Source: Betaproteobacteria bacterium RIFCSPLOWO2_02_FULL_63_19 (lineage in GTDB: Bacteria; Pseudomonadota; Gammaproteobacteria; Burkholderiales; SG8-39). Taken from it: 64,000 bases of DNA. Both the position numbers and the translations under genes were made by a program. This document shows positions 27,676-37,542 of the stretch, in pieces. The notes beneath the pieces are model-generated. The model worked only from the letters and a program-made list of their open reading frames with translations. It was not told the DNA's origin and did no database searches. The first letter of the stretch is position 1. Every line of letters begins with the position of its first letter. The DNA lies in contig MEQX01000016.1 of NCBI GenBank assembly GCA_001770415.1, forward strand, positions 60,519 through 124,518, read 5' to 3'.

Positions 27676-28265
27676 GCATCCGCGTCAATCTTCTCCCGCA
27701 CCGCGAGGAGCGGCGCAAGGCTCAGCGCAAGCAGCTGGGGATCCTGGCCGGCATGGTGGCGGTGCTCGCAATTGCGATTGTCGTTCTCGTACACGGAGTG
27801 ATTGCAGGCTACATAGCGGTGCAGGACGACCGTAACGCCTTCCTGAAGAAAGAAAACGCGATACTTGACAAACAAATCGCCGAAATCAAGAAGCTTCAGG
27901 GTGAGATCGCGGCGCTGCTAGCACGCAAACAGGTCATCGAGCGGCTGCAGACCGACCGCGCCCAAGCTGTGCACCTCCTCGATCAGCTGGTGCGCCAGAT
28001 GCCTGATGGCGTGTACATGAGAACCGTGCAGCAGAAAGGTCGAGGAATAACCTTGAACGGTTATTCGCAATCGAACGCGCGAGTGTCGACCTTGATGCGC
28101 AACATCTCCGCTTCGCAGTATCTTGAGCACCCGGTGCTGGTCGAAATCAAGGCGGTAACGATAGGCGGCAAGCGATTGTCCGAGTTCACGATGAGGCTAA
28201 GCCTAAAGGCTACGCAGACTGAGACCAAAACGCCTGCGCCCAAGGCCAAAGCCGTGAAGAAGTGA
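27672..28265 (+). CDS. pilN: Type IV pilus alignment protein PilN
   Basis: 197 residues, GTG start overlapping pilM by 4 bp. The N-terminal SIRVNLLPHREERRKAQR is the invariant PilM-binding motif (INLLPxR). A single membrane helix (~22-45, GILAGMVAVLAIAIVVLVHGVIAGY) and a coiled coil (KKENAILDKQIAEIKKLQGEI) lead to a periplasmic ferredoxin-like domain. PilN pairs with PilO to connect the inner platform to PilP-PilQ. Confidence 0.95.
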   Translation: MSIRVNLLPHREERRKAQRKQLGILAGMVAVLAIAIVVLVHGVIAGYIAVQDDRNAFLKKENAILDKQIAEIKKLQGEIAALLARKQVIERLQTDRAQAVHLLDQLVRQMPDGVYMRTVQQKGRGITLNGYSQSNARVSTLMRNISASQYLEHPVLVEIKAVTIGGKRLSEFTMRLSLKATQTETKTPAPKAKAVKK

Positions 28266-28277
28266 TGGCTCAGCACG

Positions 28278-28910
28278 ATGAACGCACTGATTGAACAATT
28301 CAAGGGCCTTAATCCGCAAGATCCGGGAGTATGGCCGCCGCTGCCGAAGGCAATGTTGCTGGTCGCGTTGTTCATCGGCATCTTGGTCGCCGCTTATTTC
28401 CTCGACTGGTCGGGGCAGCTGGAGCAACTCGATGCGGGGGTGGCGCAGGAAGCGAAGCTAAAAGGGGAGTACAAGAGCAAGAAGCAGCAATCGGTCAATC
28501 TGGACCTGTACCGCCAGCAGCTTCGGGAGATCGACAGTTCCTTCGGTGCGTTGCTGAAGCAGCTGCCAAACCGCTCGCAGATGGACGCTTTGTTGGTTGA
28601 CATCAACCAAGCCGGGCTCGGTCGCGGTCTGCAGTTCGATTTGTTCAAGCCAGCCGCAAGCGAAATCAAGCGTGAGTTCTATGCCGAATTGCCTATACAG
28701 ATCAGGGTACTCGGGAACTATCACGACATCGGTGCTTTTGCCAGCGACATCGGCGGATTATCGCGGATCGTAACCCTCAATGACATCGCGCTTGCCAAGG
28801 GCAGACAGGGTGCGCTCGTTCTGGACGCTACGGCCAAGACTTTCCGCTACCTCGACGAAGAGGAAGTCGCCGCGCAGCAGCGTGCGAAGAGAGGCGTGAG
28901 GAAGAGATGA
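28278..28910 (+). CDS. pilO: Type IV pilus alignment protein PilO
   Basis: 210 residues, 12 bp after pilN. A short cytoplasmic N-terminus (LIEQFKGLNPQDPGVWP) is followed by one membrane helix (~28-46, KAMLLVALFIGILVAAYFL), a coiled coil (KLKGEYKSKKQQSVNLDLYRQ) and a periplasmic ferredoxin-like domain (EFYAELPIQIRVLGNYHDIGAF, a PilO hallmark). It forms heterodimers with PilN. The stop overlaps pilP by 4 bp. Confidence 0.95.
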   Translation: MNALIEQFKGLNPQDPGVWPPLPKAMLLVALFIGILVAAYFLDWSGQLEQLDAGVAQEAKLKGEYKSKKQQSVNLDLYRQQLREIDSSFGALLKQLPNRSQMDALLVDINQAGLGRGLQFDLFKPAASEIKREFYAELPIQIRVLGNYHDIGAFASDIGGLSRIVTLNDIALAKGRQGALVLDATAKTFRYLDEEEVAAQQRAKRGVRKR

Positions 28911-29431
28911 TGAGATACGCGCTTGTCATCGCGCTGGGCCTGCTAGTTGCGGCGTGCGGCGGGGGAGAATACCAGGACCTGAGGGAGGAGTTGAAGAAGC
29001 TCTCGGCCGGTATGCGTGGCAAGGTGCCACCCCTGCCCGTGGTCAAGCCCTACGAACCCGTGTCCTACAACGCATACGATCTTCCCGACCCGTTCGGGAC
29101 CGGGAAGATCGATCTGGTGGCCAAGACCGCCAGCGCGGGCGGCGGGCTCAAACCGGACCTCAACCGACCCAAGGAGCCGCTTGAGGCGTTTGCGCTCGAA
29201 TCAGTGAAGGTCGTCGGCATGATCGAGCAGGGTAAGCAGGTGCAGGCGCTCGTGCGAGCGGATGCAAGCGTGTACCGGGTCAAGGTTGGCAATTACATGG
29301 GCCAGAACTTTGGGCTGATCACCGCCATCACCGAGACGGAGGTGAAGCTGCGTGAACTCGTACAAGACGCATCGGGAGACTGGACCGAACGGATCAGCAC
29401 GCTGCAGCTGCAGGAAGCAGGAGGAAAGTAA
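28907..29431 (+). CDS. pilP: Type IV pilus lipoprotein PilP
   Basis: 174 residues. A lipobox LLVAAC puts the lipidated cysteine near residue 17. After a flexible linker, the C-terminal beta-domain contains PLEAFALESVKVVGMIEQGKQVQALVRADASVYRVKVGNYMGQNFGLI, diagnostic of PilP. It anchors PilNO to the N0 domain of the secretin PilQ. ATG overlaps the pilO stop, and its own stop overlaps the pilQ start by one base. Confidence 0.95.
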   Translation: MMRYALVIALGLLVAACGGGEYQDLREELKKLSAGMRGKVPPLPVVKPYEPVSYNAYDLPDPFGTGKIDLVAKTASAGGGLKPDLNRPKEPLEAFALESVKVVGMIEQGKQVQALVRADASVYRVKVGNYMGQNFGLITAITETEVKLRELVQDASGDWTERISTLQLQEAGGK

Positions 29432-31509
29432 TGAATACAAGAATGACTGGGATCTTCGAGCTGGCGATTTTCGCAATCGGCCTGATTGTGGCGCCGCCTG
29501 CGTTTGCCGAGAACGCTATTGATTCTTTTGATGTTAGCCAGCAGGGCGGGCGGATCGTCATTCGCATGGGGTTCAAGGAAGCGCTGACTTCTACGCCGGG
29601 AAGTTTCACCGTTGCCAATCCGGCCAGAATCGCTTTCGATTTTCCGGCCACCGTGAACGCGCTGGGGCGCAGCAGTCAGGAAATCGGCGAGGGTGACCTG
29701 CGCTCGGTGAACGTCGTGCAGGTGGGCAACCGCACGCGGGTCGTATTTAACCTGCGCAACATGGTGCAATACAACGCCAAGGTCGATGGCCGCAACCTGC
29801 TGGTCACCATGACCCCGAGTCCGAGCGCAGTGGCGACATCGCGCTTCGCCGAAGGCAGCCAGGATGTGGTACACGCACTGAAGAATATTGCCTTCCGCCG
29901 TGGGCGGCTGGGAGAAGGCCGCATCATGGTCGATCTTTCCGACGCCTCAACGGGGATCGACATTCGGCGTCAGGGGCAGCAAATCATCGTCGAATTTCTT
30001 AAGGCCAGCATTCCGGACAATCTGCGAAAACGACTTGACGTTATCGATTTCGGCACGCCGGTGCAGATCATCAATACGTTCCCGCAGGGGGACAACGTGC
30101 GCATGGTGATCGAGCCGCGGGGTCTGTGGGAACACAACGCATACCAGACCGACACGCAGTTCGTTCTTGAGGTGAAGGCGGTGCCATTTGATCCCAACAA
30201 GCTGGTTCAGGGGACACGGGCCGGCTACAAGGGAGAAAAACTCTCGCTCAACTTCCAGAACATCGAAGTTCGAAGCGTCCTCAACGTCATCGCAGACTTC
30301 ACCGACCTCAACATCATCACCAGCGACAGCGTCCAGGGCAATCTCACGCTGCGCCTGAAGGATGTACCGTGGGATCAGGCTCTGGACATTATTCTGCAGA
30401 CTCGTGGTCTGGACATGCGCAAGAACGGGAACGTGGTATGGATCGCGCCGCGCGACGAGTTGGCCACAAAGGAAAAAATCACGCTTGAGTCGCAGCAGCA
30501 GATCAGCGAACTTGAACCTGTGCGCACGGAAACCTTCCAGCTCAATTACGCGAAGGCGGCCGAAGTCGCCAAACTGATTTCAGATGAAAAACAGAAACTT
30601 CTTTCCAAACGTGGCAGCGCGGTCGTGGACGCGCGCACCAACCAAATGTTTGTGCAGGACGTTCCGGCCCGCCTCGACGAAGTGCGCAAGCTTGTTTCCA
30701 GATTGGATGTTCCAGTACGCCAAGTCCTGATCGAAGCGCGTATCGTTGAGGCCAACGACAACTTCGCAAAAACCCTGGGTGTGCGACTGGGCTTCATCGA
30801 CGGCGCGGTCCACAAGGTACTTGGGGGCAGAGCCACCAACACGCAATTCGTCACCGCGCCCACGCTGGCAACTCTGCCCGCCCAGGGAACCACGCTTGAC
30901 CCCACGAACGCAAACGTCAACCTTCCGGCTCAGGGTGTGGCCGGCGACAACGGGACGTTTGCGATCAGCCTGTTCAACGGAGCCCAGACCCGGTTCATCA
31001 ATCTGGAGATATCGGCGCTGGAGAACGACGGAAAGGGGAAGATCATTTCGAACCCGCGGGTGCTGACAACGAATAACGTGGAAGCGATGATAGAGCAGGG
31101 CACCGAGATCCCCTACCAGACGACCAGCGCTTCGGGCACACAGACATCGTTTCGCAAGGCCAGCCTCTCGCTCAAGGTCAAACCCCAGATTACTCCTGAC
31201 GGCAATGTAATCATGTCGCTGGACGTCAACAAGGACGCGCCAGACCTCGCGACCGCAAGCTCGGCGGGAATCGCGATCAGCACCAAGCACGTCAAGACCG
31301 AGGTGTTGGTCGAGAACGGCGGAACGGTGGTCATTGGCGGCATCTATACCCAAACGACGGCGAACGCAACGACCAAGGTGCCGTTTTTTGGTGATTTGCC
31401 GGGCATCGGCGTGCTGTTCCGCAACAACCTTCGCCAGGACGCCAAGACCGAACTGCTGGTATTCATAACGCCCCGCATCATTCAAGGCCAGCAACTCGGC
31501 CAACGCTAG
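29431..31509 (+). CDS. pilQ: Type IV pilus secretin PilQ
   Basis: 692 residues with signal peptide (to ~26, PPAFA). Two AMIN domains bind peptidoglycan (about 30-130 and 145-250). An STN/N0 domain follows (LSLNFQNIEVRSVLNVIADFTDLNI), then a secretin N-domain (TFQLNYAKAAEVAKLI) and the C-terminal secretin (IISNPRVLTTNNVEAMIEQGTEIPYQ; VENGGTVVIGGIYTQ; PFFGDLPGIGVLFRNN; LLVFITPRII). It forms the multimeric outer-membrane gate through which pili extrude. Last pil gene of the operon; followed by aroK. Confidence 0.96.
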   Translation: MNTRMTGIFELAIFAIGLIVAPPAFAENAIDSFDVSQQGGRIVIRMGFKEALTSTPGSFTVANPARIAFDFPATVNALGRSSQEIGEGDLRSVNVVQVGNRTRVVFNLRNMVQYNAKVDGRNLLVTMTPSPSAVATSRFAEGSQDVVHALKNIAFRRGRLGEGRIMVDLSDASTGIDIRRQGQQIIVEFLKASIPDNLRKRLDVIDFGTPVQIINTFPQGDNVRMVIEPRGLWEHNAYQTDTQFVLEVKAVPFDPNKLVQGTRAGYKGEKLSLNFQNIEVRSVLNVIADFTDLNIITSDSVQGNLTLRLKDVPWDQALDIILQTRGLDMRKNGNVVWIAPRDELATKEKITLESQQQISELEPVRTETFQLNYAKAAEVAKLISDEKQKLLSKRGSAVVDARTNQMFVQDVPARLDEVRKLVSRLDVPVRQVLIEARIVEANDNFAKTLGVRLGFIDGAVHKVLGGRATNTQFVTAPTLATLPAQGTTLDPTNANVNLPAQGVAGDNGTFAISLFNGAQTRFINLEISALENDGKGKIISNPRVLTTNNVEAMIEQGTEIPYQTTSASGTQTSFRKASLSLKVKPQITPDGNVIMSLDVNKDAPDLATASSAGIAISTKHVKTEVLVENGGTVVIGGIYTQTTANATTKVPFFGDLPGIGVLFRNNLRQDAKTELLVFITPRIIQGQQLGQR

Positions 31510-31585
31510 AGTCCCCGCAGTACCGGCGGCCCGCACGGGAGGCTGTCGAACCCGGCGGCAACGGCGGGAAAGCTACAATTGCGCC

Positions 31586-32119
31586 GTGAAGTCCTCCTGT
31601 AACATATTTCTGGTCGGCATGATGGGCGCGGGCAAGACCACGGTCGGCCGGTTGCTCGCTCGGCATTTGGGCAAGCTGTTTTACGATTGCGATCACGAAA
31701 TTGAGGCGCGCACTGGGGTTCGCGTGTCGGTGATCTTCGAAATCGAAGGGGAGCAGGGATTCCGCAAGCGCGAAGCTGAGGAACTCCGTAGGCTCGCCGC
31801 GCTAGACCAGGTCGTACTCGCTACTGGCGGCGGTGCTGTACTCGATTCACTAAATCGGACTTTACTCACGGAACGCGGGTTCGTCATTTATTTGCACGCT
31901 CTGCCCAAGGATCTGTGGCACCGAACCCGCCACGACAACTCGCGGCCTCTGCTCGATACACCCGACCCGCGCACGCGCGTGGAAGAGCTGTACCGAATCC
32001 GGGATTCGCTCTACCGTGAGGTGGCTGATCTGGTGGTGGACACCGGCAGGCAGAGTGTCAATGTCCTCGTTAAGAGGCTTCTTACGAAACTCGGAGCGCA
32101 ATGCAAACTCTCCGCGTAG
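31586..32119 (+). CDS. aroK: Shikimate kinase
   Basis: 177 residues, GTG start. Walker [15 protein letters not shown], the shikimate-binding [21 protein letters not shown] with [15 protein letters not shown], and lid R in [15 protein letters not shown]. AroK phosphorylates shikimate in the chorismate pathway. The pilQ-aroK-aroB order is widespread in proteobacteria. The 3' end overlaps aroB by 19 bp, implying coupling. Confidence 0.95.
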   Translation: MKSSCNIFLVGMMGAGKTTVGRLLARHLGKLFYDCDHEIEARTGVRVSVIFEIEGEQGFRKREAEELRRLAALDQVVLATGGGAVLDSLNRTLLTERGFVIYLHALPKDLWHRTRHDNSRPLLDTPDPRTRVEELYRIRDSLYREVADLVVDTGRQSVNVLVKRLLTKLGAQCKLSA

Positions 32120-33180
32120 AGCTGGGTAGTCGCGCCTACCCGATCCACATAGGTCGCGGCCTCCTCGGAAGGGCGGATTTGCTGGCGCAGTTCATCACCG
32201 GGTCAAGGACGGCCGTGGTGTCCAATACGACGGTGGCGCCGCTTTATCTGGAACCCCTCGTCGCAGGTCTGACCGCGTGCGGCCTGGACGTCGTAAGGAT
32301 CATCCTTCCTGACGGCGAGACCTACAAGAATTGGGGGACGCTCAATCTCATCTACGATCAGCTGCTTGCGGCGCGCTGCGACCGTCAGACGACGATAATC
32401 GCTCTGGGAGGAGGCGTTATCGGCGATCTGGCCGGTTTCGCCGCGGCGAGCTATCAGCGGGGCGTGCCCTATCTGCAGGTGCCGACGACACTCTTGGCTC
32501 AGGTGGACTCGTCGGTAGGCGGAAAGACGGCGATCAATCACCCCGGCGGCAAGAACATGATTGGTGCGTTCTACCAGCCAATCGCGGTGGTCGCCGACGT
32601 GAATACGCTGGCAACGCTTCCAGACCGCGAACTCCGTGCCGGCCTCGCAGAGGTGATTAAGCACGGGCTGCTAACGGATCTCGAATTCTTCGAATGGATC
32701 GAAGCGAACATCGACCAGTTGCTTGCCCGCGATACGGAGGCGCTGACGCATGCGGTGCACCGATCCTGTGCGATAAAGGCGCAGATTGTCGCGCTCGACG
32801 AAAGGGAAACCGGAACACGAGCGCTGCTCAACCTGGGTCACACGTTCGGTCACGCGATCGAAACTGCCATGGGCTATGGCGTGTGGCTCCATGGCGAAGC
32901 CGTAGCCGCTGGCATCGCCATGGCTGCGGATCTCTCGCGACGGCTCGGGATCCTGAGCGAAGCCGACCTCCGGCGGGTCATTTCTGTTCTGGAGCGCGCG
33001 GGGCTGCCGGTATCTGCACCTGCGATCGCCCTACCAAGGTTCATCGAGTTGATAAGCGTGGACAAGAAGGCGGCCGCCGGGAGAGTTCGTTTTGTTCTTC
33101 TGGAGGGACTAGGATCGGCGATCGTCCGCGGGGACGTGCCGCAAGACGCGCTCGTTGGCACGCTCGGAGCCGCCGGCTGA
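32101..33180 (+). CDS. aroB: 3-dehydroquinate synthase
   Basis: 359 residues. NAD-binding and active-site landmarks: [75 protein letters not shown] and the metal-ligating histidines in those last two plus [10 protein letters not shown]. AroB converts DAHP to 3-dehydroquinate. It starts within aroK. The gsp cluster starts 182 bp downstream with its own candidate promoter. Confidence 0.96.
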   Translation: MQTLRVELGSRAYPIHIGRGLLGRADLLAQFITGSRTAVVSNTTVAPLYLEPLVAGLTACGLDVVRIILPDGETYKNWGTLNLIYDQLLAARCDRQTTIIALGGGVIGDLAGFAAASYQRGVPYLQVPTTLLAQVDSSVGGKTAINHPGGKNMIGAFYQPIAVVADVNTLATLPDRELRAGLAEVIKHGLLTDLEFFEWIEANIDQLLARDTEALTHAVHRSCAIKAQIVALDERETGTRALLNLGHTFGHAIETAMGYGVWLHGEAVAAGIAMAADLSRRLGILSEADLRRVISVLERAGLPVSAPAIALPRFIELISVDKKAAAGRVRFVLLEGLGSAIVRGDVPQDALVGTLGAAG

Positions 33181-33213
33181 TCCGCGTTCCTCCCATGATC
33201 GCAGATCGGCGGA

Positions 33214-33241
33214 TTCTGAGCGACATTCATGGTGCTATACT
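33214..33241 (+). promoter_or_regulatory. Possible promoter of the gsp (type II secretion) operon
   Basis: In the 182-bp aroB-gspC gap, TATACT at 33236-33241 is a good -10; the only -35 at fitting distance is TTCTGA (33214-33219, 16-bp spacer), which is weak. It would leave a leader of roughly 115 bp before gspC. Read-through from aroB is equally possible. Confidence 0.35.
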
Positions 33242-33362
33242 TCGCTGGGGCAATCGGCTAGGGCAGGACATACACGCCTGGGGAAACGCCCGGCTTGCAT
33301 GAATTTCCGCTTTTTCTCGATACGCCGTCGCAGATTCTTCTCGGCAGCGCTCATCAATCTAA

Positions 33363-33908
33363 ATGGCTGATCGGACTTTTTTCAGGGATGCGCTCGCGCG
33401 ACGTGTCCTTCAGTGGTTTGGAAGGTTCGCGACGCTCGCGATGATCGCAGTCCTCGCATGGCTGGGTGCACGGATATTCTGGAGTCTCGAAAAGCCGGCC
33501 ACGCCGGCTCCCGCGATGGTCGTGGATACGGACGCCTTGCGGGTCGCCGAGTCTCTTGCGGCGCGCCATCTGTTCGGCGAGACCCGGGCATTGCCCGTAA
33601 GCGTCGCCGAAGCGAGGGTTGTCGCCGACATCAAGCTGCAGGGTGTTTTTGCCCCGGCCAAACCGGGAAGTAGAGCGTTTGCGATACTCTCAAGCCAGGG
33701 CAAACCTGCAGTGGCCGTTCGCGAGGGCGAAGAATTCCTGCCCGGCGTAGTCTTGCATCGCGTGCTTCCGAGATCGGTCGAAATAGACCGCGACGGACAA
33801 ATCGTTCCGCTCTCATTTCCGGATCCCAAGAAATCCATCGCCCCTCCCGCACTCCCCGGCCGAACAGGACAAATTCCGACCAAATCAAGACGGCGACCGA
33901 CTCCATGA
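33363..33908 (+). CDS. gspC: Type II secretion protein GspC (short form, no PDZ domain)
   Basis: 181 residues. One membrane helix (~22-40, ATLAMIAVLAWLGARIFWSL) is followed by a periplasmic HR-like domain: ESLAARHLFGE, ADIKLQGVFAPAKPGSRAFAIL, VREGEEFLPGVVLHRVLPRSVEIDRDG. It connects the inner-membrane platform (GspL/M) with the GspD secretin. The chain ends in a proline/arginine tail with no room for the PDZ or coiled coil found in longer GspC proteins. Its stop overlaps the gspD start by 4 bp. Confidence 0.85.
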   Translation: MADRTFFRDALARRVLQWFGRFATLAMIAVLAWLGARIFWSLEKPATPAPAMVVDTDALRVAESLAARHLFGETRALPVSVAEARVVADIKLQGVFAPAKPGSRAFAILSSQGKPAVAVREGEEFLPGVVLHRVLPRSVEIDRDGQIVPLSFPDPKKSIAPPALPGRTGQIPTKSRRRPTP

Positions 33909-36040
33909 AAATGCGGACTAAGCTATTGCTGCGTACCGGCCTCACAATGCTGGCCAGCGTGCTGATTGCAGTGGAACCGGCAGGCGCTGCAGACAAGAAC
34001 GCGAACCTGCAGCCTGTTGGCTCCGCCGAAGAGCGCGTGACGCTGAATTTCGTCAATGCGGAGATCGAGTCGGTGATCAAGGCAGTTTCCCAGATTACCG
34101 GCAAGAATTTCCTGCTCGATCCGCGCGTCAAAGGCACGATCAACGTCGTTTCGGGGAAGCCCGTGCCATCGTCGCTTGCGTATCCGTTGTTGTTGTCGGC
34201 GCTGCGCATGCAGGGGTTCGCCGCGGTGGAATACAACGATGTCACCAAGATCATCCCCGAGGTTGAAGCCAAAACCCAGGCAGGCCCAACGCGAAGCGGG
34301 GCCGGCGGACCGCGTGGCGACCAGATGCTGACCAAAGTCTTCGCATTGCAGCACGAATCCGCGGTGCAGATGGTTCCCGTTCTACGCCCGCTGATAGCGC
34401 CGAACAACAGCATCAGCGCCTATGCAAACAACAACACGCTCGTCATCACGGATTATGCCGACAACCTCGCTCGTCTTGAACGGATCATCGCCGCGCTCGA
34501 CACGCCGTTTGGCGAAGGGCCACGGGTCATTCCGATTCGCCATGCCTCGGCGATCGATCTGGCCAACATGCTCGGTCGTCTGTATCCGGAGGGACCCCGC
34601 ACCGGCAACGACACCAGCCAGCGTGTGACCATTCTCGCGGACTCGCGAGCCAACAGCCTAATCGTCAGCTCAGACAATCCGGGTAAAATCGCCCGTATTT
34701 TGGCGTTGATCGACAGGCTCGACCAACCGACAGCGGCTGCAGGCAATATCCACGTTGTTTATCTGAAGAATGCCGACGCCGCGAATGTTGCGCGAACGCT
34801 AAGGGCCATTGTTACCGGAGAGGCGGCGTCCCCGCTGCCGTCGACTCCGATCCGCGGGGCGAGCACAACCAGCGCCACCGCCGGGACGGCCGGTTCGGCC
34901 GCCACGGCCAGGGGCACCCAGGCGGTAACGCGGCAAAATACGAGTATTGGCCTTGCCGACAGCTTGGCCAGCGGCGGTTTCATCCAGGCCGACATAGCCA
35001 ACAACGCGCTCATCATCACCGCCCCGGAGCCGGTCTACAACAATCTACGCAGCGTTATTGCCATGCTCGACAAGCGTCGAGCCCAAGTTTATATCGAGGC
35101 CTTGATCGTCGATCTTCAATCCGACCGCGCCTCGGAGTTCGGGATTCAGTGGCAGGACCTAACCGGTACCGGTCCCAGCGGCGCGAGGATCGTGGGCGGG
35201 ACAAACTTCAGCTCCGGCGGGAGCAATATTATCGGGCTGATCGAGAACGTCGCCAAGGCGAGCACAGCAGGTTCGCTGGGGATCAGCCCGGGACTTAACG
35301 TAGGCGTAATTTTCGGCAAGACGGGTGGCGGCGTGCCCAATCTCGGGGTGCTCGCGCGGTTTCTGGAAACAAACGCAAAGGCGAACATCCTTTCGACGCC
35401 GAACATCCTTACGCTGGACAACGAGGAAGCTACCATTATTGTCGGCAGCAATGTCCCGTTCATCACCGGCCAGTATGCGCAGACGGGCGCGTCGCTTACG
35501 GCGTCGCCGTTCCAGACCTACGATCGACGCGACGTGGGACTGACGCTGCGTATCAGGCCGCAGATTTCGGAAGGCGGCATTGTTCGAATGCAGTTGTTCC
35601 ACGAGCAATCCAGTATTCAGGGAACGACGCTATCGAATCCCGCCGGACCGATCACGACCAAGCGTTCAATCGAATCCTCGGTCGTCGTGGACGACGGGGG
35701 TATTGTGGTAATCGGCGGTCTGATCGAGGACAACTGGGCGATGGGCGAAGACAAAGTACCGGTGTTGGGCGATATTCCCGTCCTCGGCGCGATGTTCCGC
35801 TATGAAACGCGAAAACGTACTAGAAACAACCTCATGGTGTTTCTGCGTCCACGCATCATTCGCGATGCGACGACCTATCAGGGGCTAACCGCGGATCGCT
35901 ACGATTATGTGATCGGCGAGCAGCAGAAGAATGCGGAAGGGACAACCCCGATGCCTGGGGAGCCGCCGGCGCCGACCCTGCCTGCGCGCGCGCCGTCAGC
36001 ACCTGCATCGGGCGAGGCCCGCCAGCCTGCGGCGCGGTGA
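33905..36040 (+). CDS. gspD: Type II secretion system secretin GspD
   Basis: 711 residues with signal sequence (to ~28, EPAGAA). N0 domain [30 protein letters not shown]1-N3 repeats with [37 protein letters not shown] and [15 protein letters not shown]; a Ser/Thr/Ala-rich linker inside N3 (~residues 305-340); and the secretin core with [52 protein letters not shown] and [10 protein letters not shown]. The C-terminus ends in an alanine/proline-rich tail. It forms the outer-membrane channel of T2SS. Confidence 0.95.
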   Translation: MKMRTKLLLRTGLTMLASVLIAVEPAGAADKNANLQPVGSAEERVTLNFVNAEIESVIKAVSQITGKNFLLDPRVKGTINVVSGKPVPSSLAYPLLLSALRMQGFAAVEYNDVTKIIPEVEAKTQAGPTRSGAGGPRGDQMLTKVFALQHESAVQMVPVLRPLIAPNNSISAYANNNTLVITDYADNLARLERIIAALDTPFGEGPRVIPIRHASAIDLANMLGRLYPEGPRTGNDTSQRVTILADSRANSLIVSSDNPGKIARILALIDRLDQPTAAAGNIHVVYLKNADAANVARTLRAIVTGEAASPLPSTPIRGASTTSATAGTAGSAATARGTQAVTRQNTSIGLADSLASGGFIQADIANNALIITAPEPVYNNLRSVIAMLDKRRAQVYIEALIVDLQSDRASEFGIQWQDLTGTGPSGARIVGGTNFSSGGSNIIGLIENVAKASTAGSLGISPGLNVGVIFGKTGGGVPNLGVLARFLETNAKANILSTPNILTLDNEEATIIVGSNVPFITGQYAQTGASLTASPFQTYDRRDVGLTLRIRPQISEGGIVRMQLFHEQSSIQGTTLSNPAGPITTKRSIESSVVVDDGGIVVIGGLIEDNWAMGEDKVPVLGDIPVLGAMFRYETRKRTRNNLMVFLRPRIIRDATTYQGLTADRYDYVIGEQQKNAEGTTPMPGEPPAPTLPARAPSAPASGEARQPAAR

Positions 36041-37524
36041 GTCGGCCGATGAGCATACCTGCGCGCCTGCCGTATACATTTGCGAAATCCCAGTCCATCA
36101 TCCTCAACGTCCGTGAAGATGGCGGGCTGCGAGCGCTGGTAAGCGAGAATACGCCGGTATTCGCGTTAGCCGAGGTCCGGCGCACGGTCGGCGCTCTGTT
36201 CGAAGTCGACTTACTTGATGCGGCGAGCTTCGAGCGCGAACTCGCGGAAACATACAGCCGAACCGACCAGACTGCGGCCGAAGTGGCCGACGATATCGGC
36301 CAGGACCTTGACCTTTCGCGTCTGGTGCAGGAGTTGCCCCCGATCGAGGACTTGCTCGAGGGGGAGGACGACGCCCCGATCATACGCATGATCAATGCGT
36401 TGCTCACCCAGGCGGTGCGCGAAACGGCTTCGGACATTCACATCGAGCCGTTCGAGCGCCACTCGTCGGTGCGTTTTCGCATCGATGGCGTGCTGCGAGA
36501 GGTGATACAGCCACACCGGGCCCTGCACGCCGCGATGACATCCCGCATCAAGATCATGGCGCAGATGGATATCGCCGAAAAGCGACTTCCTCAGGACGGC
36601 CGCATTACCATTCGGATCGCCGGGAAGCCGATCGACGTGCGTGTGTCGACGATACCGGCAACCCATGGCGAGCGCGTCGTGATGCGTCTGCTTGACAAGG
36701 ATCCGTCAAAGCTCGTGCTCGATGTGCTGGGAATGGCACCGGATACGCTGGCGCGCACCGATGCGTTGATTCACCGGCCGCACGGGATATTCCTGGTGAC
36801 GGGGCCCACCGGGTCGGGGAAGACCACGACTCTCTATGCGGCGCTTTCCCGGCTCAAAGCCGGGGAACTGAACATCATGACGGTCGAGGATCCTGTCGAA
36901 TACGATTTGCCCAATATCGGCCAGACGCAGATCAACAACCGCATCGATCTCACTTTCGCCAAAGCGTTGCGCTCGATCCTCAGACAGGACCCGGACGTCA
37001 TCATGATCGGCGAGATTCGCGACCTTGAAACCGCTCAGATCGCCGTGCAGGCCAGCCTGACCGGGCACCTGGTTCTGGCGACCTTGCACACGAACGACAG
37101 CGCAAGCGCTGTGACCCGGTTGGTCGATATGGGCGTGGAACCCTTTCTGCTTGCTTCGAGCCTCGTCGGCGTTCTCGCGCAACGCCTAGTGCGCAGGCTC
37201 TGTCCGACCTGCCGGCAATCCTATCGGCCGGACGCTTCTGAAGAGGCACAATTCGCGCGCTCGGGATGCCCGGAGGTGTTGTATCGTGCCAAGGGGTGTG
37301 CTGCCTGCACTCATACCGGGTACCTTGGACGCATGGGCATTTACGAGCTGCTGGAAGTCGACGGCGCGCTGCAGCAGTTGATTCACGAACGCGCATCGGA
37401 ACAGCGTATCCGCGACCATTGCGTGTCAAGCGCCGGTCTGCGCCCGCTAAAAGAAGATGGGCTGCGGTGGGTGGCCAACGGAGACACCACCCTTGATGAA
37501 ATTCTTCGTGTCACTCGCGACTGA
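36037..37524 (+). CDS. gspE: Type II secretion assembly ATPase GspE
   Basis: 495 residues, GTG start overlapping gspD. N-terminal GspL-binding region (to ~110), then the ATPase: [21 protein letters not shown], Walker [16 protein letters not shown], Asp box [11 protein letters not shown], Walker B IMIGEIRD, His box [14 protein letters not shown] tetracysteine zinc module is present as RLCPTCRQ and [14 protein letters not shown]. It powers pseudopilus assembly from the cytoplasmic face. Confidence 0.96.
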   Translation: MSRPMSIPARLPYTFAKSQSIILNVREDGGLRALVSENTPVFALAEVRRTVGALFEVDLLDAASFERELAETYSRTDQTAAEVADDIGQDLDLSRLVQELPPIEDLLEGEDDAPIIRMINALLTQAVRETASDIHIEPFERHSSVRFRIDGVLREVIQPHRALHAAMTSRIKIMAQMDIAEKRLPQDGRITIRIAGKPIDVRVSTIPATHGERVVMRLLDKDPSKLVLDVLGMAPDTLARTDALIHRPHGIFLVTGPTGSGKTTTLYAALSRLKAGELNIMTVEDPVEYDLPNIGQTQINNRIDLTFAKALRSILRQDPDVIMIGEIRDLETAQIAVQASLTGHLVLATLHTNDSASAVTRLVDMGVEPFLLASSLVGVLAQRLVRRLCPTCRQSYRPDASEEAQFARSGCPEVLYRAKGCAACTHTGYLGRMGIYELLEVDGALQQLIHERASEQRIRDHCVSSAGLRPLKEDGLRWVANGDTTLDEILRVTRD

Positions 37525-37542
37525 ACCGCCGGGGTCGTACGG

